IMG/VR virus record: IMGVR_UViG_3300031999_000001
Location: 126,001-190,000 of that record
Reading direction: 5' to 3' (one strand)
Origin: a virus
Length of the DNA stretch: 64,000 nucleotides
Positions 60,658 to 64,000 of this stretch are shown one piece after another; position 1 is the first letter of the stretch; every line of letters starts with the position of its first letter. Made by a program: the position numbers and the translations under genes. A model generated the notes under the pieces. That model did no database searches. It was not told the origin of the DNA and saw only the letters and a program-made list of their open reading frames with translations.

Positions 60658-61189
60658 CGAAGAAAATAAAAATTTGGAATTGGAATCATCTGTATATGAC
60701 CCAAACACAATTACATTTTCATTTAACAATCCACCAGAAGAAATATTAAGAATTAACAAAGAAGGTTTTTTTTGGAAGGGTAAATTAATTGAAGAAGATA
60801 AAGAAATTTATTTAAGATTTAAAGAATGGCTTGATAAAGCACATGCTTTAGAAGTAAAATCTGAACCAGAAAATTTAAATAATATTAAGGAAGATAAAAA
60901 TGTAATTGAATTACTTAAAGAAGCATTAAAATTTTATGCAGATGAAAATAATTATGTTGATAATCATAGTGTACATTATGAATTATTTTCACTTATTGAA
61001 ATGGATAAAGGTTCACAAGCCAGATTTGCACTTAAAATAACAAAGGAATTATCTGAAAGAAATCAAAAAATAGAAGAAGATTTTGTAAAAAATCTAAAAA
61101 CCTCAATTGTAAATTATGAAACTCCTGAATATATGTTAAAAATAATTGAAGAATTTAGAAAAATAAACATTAATGATAAAAACATTTAA
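60650..61189 (+). CDS. Unknown acidic protein
   Basis: A 179-residue protein. FNNPPEEILRINKEGFFWKG resembles the beta-tail segments seen at the ends of several phage hypothetical proteins; the remainder is helical and acidic (KEDKNVIELLKEALKFYADE). It overlaps the next gene by 17 nt. No family recognised. Confidence 0.58.
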   Translation: MNNEENKNLELESSVYDPNTITFSFNNPPEEILRINKEGFFWKGKLIEEDKEIYLRFKEWLDKAHALEVKSEPENLNNIKEDKNVIELLKEALKFYADENNYVDNHSVHYELFSLIEMDKGSQARFALKITKELSERNQKIEEDFVKNLKTSIVNYETPEYMLKIIEEFRKININDKNI

Positions 61190-61547
61190 TGAATATCAAA
61201 AAGAAGCAAATTTTTTGAAAATATCTATGGATAAATTCATGGAATTACATCCCCATACACCTGATGATGTGAAATTATTACTTGCACTTACTTATGATGG
61301 TTTGGGTATGGGTGAAGCTGGTGAAGTACAGGGTAAAATAAAAAAAGTAATTAGGGATAATGGTGGTATTATTACCAAAGAACATATTGAAGCGATAAAA
61401 GGTGAATTATCAGATATTTTGTGGTATATTGCATCAATGTGTGATACACTCGGTATTAAAATGGAAGATATTGCAACATATAATATTAATAAATTAAAAT
61501 CTCGTAAAAACAGAGGTGTGTTAAGTGGAAATGGAGACAATAGATAA
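61173..61547 (+). CDS. MazG-like nucleotide pyrophosphohydrolase
   Basis: A 124-residue protein. GLGMGEAGEVQGKIKKVIRD (E-x-x-E-x-x-K type) and later GELSDILWYIASMCDTLGIK (E-x-x-D) give the metal-binding residues of the all-alpha NTP pyrophosphohydrolase fold. Enzymes of this type hydrolyse NTPs or dNTPs, or act on (p)ppGpp in phage infection. ThyX is four genes downstream, suggesting a nucleotide metabolism group. Confidence 0.85.
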   Translation: MIKTFNEYQKEANFLKISMDKFMELHPHTPDDVKLLLALTYDGLGMGEAGEVQGKIKKVIRDNGGIITKEHIEAIKGELSDILWYIASMCDTLGIKMEDIATYNINKLKSRKNRGVLSGNGDNR

Positions 61548-61632
61548 TTGGAGATTTTTTGGGGCACTTTCAAATCTTCAACCATTAGAAGCAAAAGAAA
61601 ATTTATATAAAAATAATAGATATAAAAATTAA
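61531..61632 (+). CDS. 33-residue small ORF
   Basis: METIDNWRFFGALSNLQPLE continues to the stop at 61630 (TAA). It overlaps the MazG-like gene by 17 nt in another frame and fills the gap to 61643. No family is recognised. Coupling by overlap fits the style of this operon, but the short length leaves doubt. Confidence 0.4.
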   Translation: METIDNWRFFGALSNLQPLEAKENLYKNNRYKN

Positions 61633-61642
61633 AATCAAAATT

Positions 61643-61846
61643 ATGAAAGGTGGAACTGGAATCAAGAGCAGAAGAGATCGTGCTAAAAAAATGCTTGAAG
61701 CACAACTTCAAAGAGGCACTAAACCTGAAAAAATTAATGGTAAAACAACAGCTAATATAATACCATTGACAGAATTTGACAGGAAACGTATCAATAAAGA
61801 AATTGACATATTAAATAATCCCAAAAAGAAAACATCAACAACATAA
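61643..61846 (+). CDS. Unknown small basic protein
   Basis: A 67-residue Lys/Arg-rich protein (MKGGTGIKSRRDRAKKMLEA) with a basic N-terminus. Its stop TAA shares its last base with the next start (TAATG). No family is recognised. Confidence 0.55.
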   Translation: MKGGTGIKSRRDRAKKMLEAQLQRGTKPEKINGKTTANIIPLTEFDRKRINKEIDILNNPKKKTSTT

Positions 61847-62022
61847 TGGAAAAAATAATTACAATAAGAAATTTATTTGTGTGTTATAAAAACATTGATA
61901 ATTATTTACCACAAGAAATTCTGGATTTAGTATGTGGTAACAGATTTTATGATAAAAAATACATGAAAATCAAGGAATTTTTCAAAAATTATATAATTCA
62001 GAAAATGATTATAACAACATGA
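61846..62022 (+). CDS. 58-residue small protein
   Basis: MEKIITIRNLFVCYKNIDNY begins an uncharacterised protein with a possible helical end (KEFFKNYIIQKMIITT). It overlaps the previous and next (ThyX) genes (ATGA), so translation is probably coupled. No family recognised. Confidence 0.5.
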   Translation: MEKIITIRNLFVCYKNIDNYLPQEILDLVCGNRFYDKKYMKIKEFFKNYIIQKMIITT

Positions 62023-62681
62023 AACTAATTAAACCATATTATAAAATTTTAACATCAATTAACGGTGAAGAAATATTAAAAACAATTGAAATGGTAGCAA
62101 GAACTTGTTATAAATCTGAAGACAAAATAACTGAAGATTCTGCAAAAAAAATAGTTCAATCTCTTATATCAAAAGGTCATGAAGCAATGATTGAATTTTT
62201 TGATATAACAGTTAAATTTGTTTGTGATAGGGGGGTTTCACACGAGATTGTAAGACATAGAATTGCAAGTTATGCACAGGAAAGTACACGCTACAATAAT
62301 TACTCGAAAGATAAATTTGACAATCAACTTACCTTTATTATACCTTGTTGGATTAAGGATATTGAAGAAGGAGAATATAAATCTATGGAAAGTTATTTAA
62401 TAATGAAAGGAGCAGATCAATGGTTTCAATCAATGTTTTCTGCTGAAGCAACATATAACTATTTAATAGAAAATGGATGGCAGCCACAACAAGCACGTTC
62501 AGTACTTCCAAATTCTCTAAAAACCGAAATTAATGTAAAAATGAATTTAAGAGAATGGAAACATTTTTTTAAATTAAGAACGTCATCAGCAGCACATCCT
62601 CAAATGAGAGAAATTGCAATACCATTATTAGATGAATTCAAAAATAAAATACCAATTATTTTTGATGATATTAATTGTTAA
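62019..62681 (+). CDS. thyX: FAD-dependent thymidylate synthase ThyX
   Basis: A 220-residue protein. RHRIASYAQESTRY (79-92) is the ThyX motif (RHR-x5-ES-x-R), and DRGVSHEIVRHR precedes it; SLKTEINVKMNLREWKHFF and HPQMREIA are the family's later segments. It makes dTMP from dUMP with methylene-THF, FAD and NADPH, supporting phage DNA synthesis. It follows several small genes, all overlapping. Confidence 0.93.
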   Translation: MKLIKPYYKILTSINGEEILKTIEMVARTCYKSEDKITEDSAKKIVQSLISKGHEAMIEFFDITVKFVCDRGVSHEIVRHRIASYAQESTRYNNYSKDKFDNQLTFIIPCWIKDIEEGEYKSMESYLIMKGADQWFQSMFSAEATYNYLIENGWQPQQARSVLPNSLKTEINVKMNLREWKHFFKLRTSSAAHPQMREIAIPLLDEFKNKIPIIFDDINC

Positions 62682-62689
62682 TTAATTGA

Positions 62690-62926
62690 ATGGTAATATT
62701 ATATATATTGATAATATTATTAATTGTAATAATTCTGTTTCTTGCTCTGACATTATATTATTTTACAAAAAAAAGTATATATATTTCAGATAAAGAAAAA
62801 GAATTTATTGTATTTGTTATTGATATATTTGTACAATATGGTGATGAATTAGGAATTCAATCAAAAGACCAACATGAAAAAATTGTTAAAGAGCTTGAAA
62901 AAATAAAAAAGAAACATTTTAGTTAA
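62690..62926 (+). CDS. Small membrane-anchored protein
   Basis: A 78-residue protein. MVILYILIILLIVIILFLAL is a strong N-terminal transmembrane segment; the rest is soluble and charged. It starts 8 nt after the ThyX stop. It may be an anchored partner or a spanin-like/membrane-active protein, but no family was recognised. Confidence 0.6.
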   Translation: MVILYILIILLIVIILFLALTLYYFTKKSIYISDKEKEFIVFVIDIFVQYGDELGIQSKDQHEKIVKELEKIKKKHFS

Positions 62927-62961
62927 TAAAATGTTTTATAATTAAACATACGAATTCCAAC

Positions 62962-62990
62962 AATAAAAGGGGGTTTAACCCCCTTTTATA
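62962..62990. terminator. Bidirectional intrinsic terminator
   Basis: AAAAGGGGG and CCCCCTTTT pair across a TTTAA-type loop, with A and T runs at the base on both sides. It lies between the convergent gene ends at 62926 (plus) and 63028 (minus). Confidence 0.85.
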
Positions 62991-63027
62991 TTGTGGATAA
63001 ACATAAATTTATTTATTGCCCAAAATC

Positions 63028-63168
63028 TTAGAATACTAAGTTTTGTACCGCTAAATTACGTACTAATATTGCTGCAAGAGCTGCTGTGATTGCTGCACCA
63101 TTTGCATATCCAGTTTCGTTAATACCTGTTCTAAGCCAGAGTTTATAAGTTTTCTTTGTTAACAACAT
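63028..63168 (-). CDS. 46-residue small hydrophobic protein
   Basis: MLLTKKTYKLWLRTGINETG then AITAALAAILVRNLAVQNLV is a short protein with an Ala/Leu-rich hydrophobic helix. It has the promoter motif at 63202-63213 upstream and a terminator right after it, so it is an independent transcription unit. Such isolation for a very small gene is notable. Function unknown. Confidence 0.6.
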   Translation of the reverse strand: MLLTKKTYKLWLRTGINETGYANGAAITAALAAILVRNLAVQNLVF

Positions 63169-63201
63169 GGTTTCTTTTTTTTATGTAATTAATGTTATTT
63201 T

Positions 63202-63213
63202 AATATAAATACT
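63202..63213 (-). promoter_or_regulatory. AGTATTTATATT motif before small hydrophobic gene
   Basis: The minus strand reads AGTATTTATATT about 34 nt upstream of the start at 63168, as in other copies. Confidence 0.5.
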
Positions 63214-63252
63214 AAGAATAATAAGAATGTTCTTAATTAAAATAATTTTTAT

Positions 63253-63804
63253 TTAATTTCCTTTTGTTTCGTTTAAAAATGGAACAACATCCTCTTTTAC
63301 TGGCACACCAGTTACTCGTTTCCAATATGATTTAAATCCACCAATCGTTTTATTTGTAGTATCTGTTACATTATTAGCACTTTCAACTTCATAATATCTG
63401 TTTTTTTGACCACTAATATTATATTCAATAACATCACCACGGTCAATTTCTATTTGTTTTTCTTCCAGTTCTTTAAGATAAACACCAAATATAATATTTC
63501 CACTATCATCACGTGCAATACCACCCTGATATCCACCATAATTTTCCTGTTTACCATCTTCAACTGTAATCATTACACTAATTCTAATTGGTAACATGTA
63601 TTTTTTGTCTTTTGTTTTTGCCTGACCATATAAATTATGTGATTTTGTTTCAATTAAATTGATTTTATGCAAAATAATTTCTTGAGCATTATCTGTTTGT
63701 AAAAAATTTCTACCGTACATCACATCTAATTCAAAAGAATTTTCTGTCATAAATAAACCCATTCTGTTATTTTCAAGGTCAATTATTTGTTTTTTCTTTT
63801 TCAT
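63253..63804 (-). CDS. Probable structural protein, neck-like possibility
   Basis: A 183-residue protein. The middle contains INLIETKSHNLYGQAKTKDK followed by MLPIRISVMITVEDG, and a later GDVIEYNISGQKNRYYEVES. The LYG-type turn followed by pro-strand segments recalls phage neck/head-completion proteins, but the similarity is loose. It overlaps the upstream gene's stop by 1 nt (TAATG). Confidence 0.55.
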   Translation of the reverse strand: MKKKKQIIDLENNRMGLFMTENSFELDVMYGRNFLQTDNAQEIILHKINLIETKSHNLYGQAKTKDKKYMLPIRISVMITVEDGKQENYGGYQGGIARDDSGNIIFGVYLKELEEKQIEIDRGDVIEYNISGQKNRYYEVESANNVTDTTNKTIGGFKSYWKRVTGVPVKEDVVPFLNETKGN

Positions 63805-64000
63805 TAATCAATTATTTTAAAGCCATCTGGTTCAAGTAAATTTACATCATTGGTAAATATTTGATATTGTTTGTCAATTACCCAATCTGGAACATTTGAT
63901 CTATCAATACCATTTTCAATATCTTTTTTTATTCTTTCTTTTGCAATTTCAGGACTAACACTAAATATTTTAGCAAAACCTTCAAATGGCATATCAACAT
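63804..64000 (-). CDS. Unknown protein, possibly truncated by the window end
   Basis: The frame is open from the window end to the stop at 63804. MPFEGFAKIFSVSPEIAKER begins at 63992, but the frame continues upstream (a Val-Asp pair precedes), so the start may lie outside. The visible 62 residues are helical then basic (KKDIENGIDRSNVPDWVIDK). It is coupled to the next gene. No family recognised. Confidence 0.5.
   Translation of the reverse strand, partial: VDMPFEGFAKIFSVSPEIAKERIKKDIENGIDRSNVPDWVIDKQYQIFTNDVNLLEPDGFKIID

Noticed and set aside
1057-63213. Calling the dispersed motif a T4 late promoter
   Set aside because: TATAAATA occurs on the strand opposite to the downstream genes. The T4 element is directional, so identity was not claimed.
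1-64000. Prophage integration features
   Set aside because: No integrase, excisionase or att-like repeats were seen; gene content fits a T4-like virus.

Overview
The window is part of a large, very AT-rich genome of a T4-like contractile-tailed phage (myovirus) that most likely infects a member of the Bacteroidota. T4-type genes recognised directly are the tail sheath, tail tube, gp5-like hub OB protein, gp26-like baseplate protein, tape measure, DnaB/gp41-type helicase, UvsX-type recombinase, gp32-type ssDNA-binding protein, RNase H-type 5'-3' exonuclease, ThyX and a probable gp55-like sigma factor. The Bacteroidota host is inferred from a lipoprotein with a Cys-Glu-Lys-Asp3 surface-export signal, the lack of Shine-Dalgarno sequences, one TAnnTTTG promoter and a Bacteroidota-style HExxH protein.

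Layout. 1-106: start of an AntA/AntB antirepressor, cut by the window edge. 150-1068: a minus-strand RNA cluster with one ordinary initiator-type tRNA-Met, two tRNAs interrupted by a related ~60-nt insertion, one apparently circularly permuted tRNA, several copies of a short repeat, and a hairpin-rich tail ending in a terminator. 1106-7528: replication and recombination genes. 7647-9083: a structural protein. 9177-13607: an operon of probable internal head proteins; four start with a related tag ending in [LI]NE, as T4 capsid-targeting sequences do, and one is a zinc metallopeptidase. 13715-33254: about 25 co-directional genes, mostly for glycan synthesis (glycosyltransferases, methyltransferases, aminosugar nucleotide enzymes, a deacetylase, a formyltransferase, a PfkB kinase), with one GIY-YIG endonuclease. 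33260-41627: small genes, then baseplate, tape measure and tail proteins. 41787-46243: plus-strand genes including two more glycosyltransferases, a sigma-like protein and a cysteine-peptidase-like protein. 46336-50538: baseplate genes and a PD-(D/E)XK nuclease. 50585-53997: tail tube and sheath on the minus strand. 54302-59778: large appendage or structural proteins around an isolated lipoprotein gene. 59889-62926: small metabolic genes including MazG-like and ThyX. 63028-64000: minus-strand structural or unknown genes.

How it works together. A recurring motif read on the coding strand as GTATTTATA lies 5' of most structural operons, the ssDNA-binding protein gene and the tRNA cluster. It is proposed as the phage's own promoter, perhaps read by the sigma-like protein at 44887-45756. 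The glycan island would modify virion or host-surface glycans. Its three nucleotide-sugar enzymes (4,6-dehydratase, RmlD-like reductase, 2-epimerase) fit synthesis of a UDP-L-6-deoxy-aminosugar. The tagged internal proteins would be packaged in the head, trimmed by a prohead protease, and possibly injected with the DNA.
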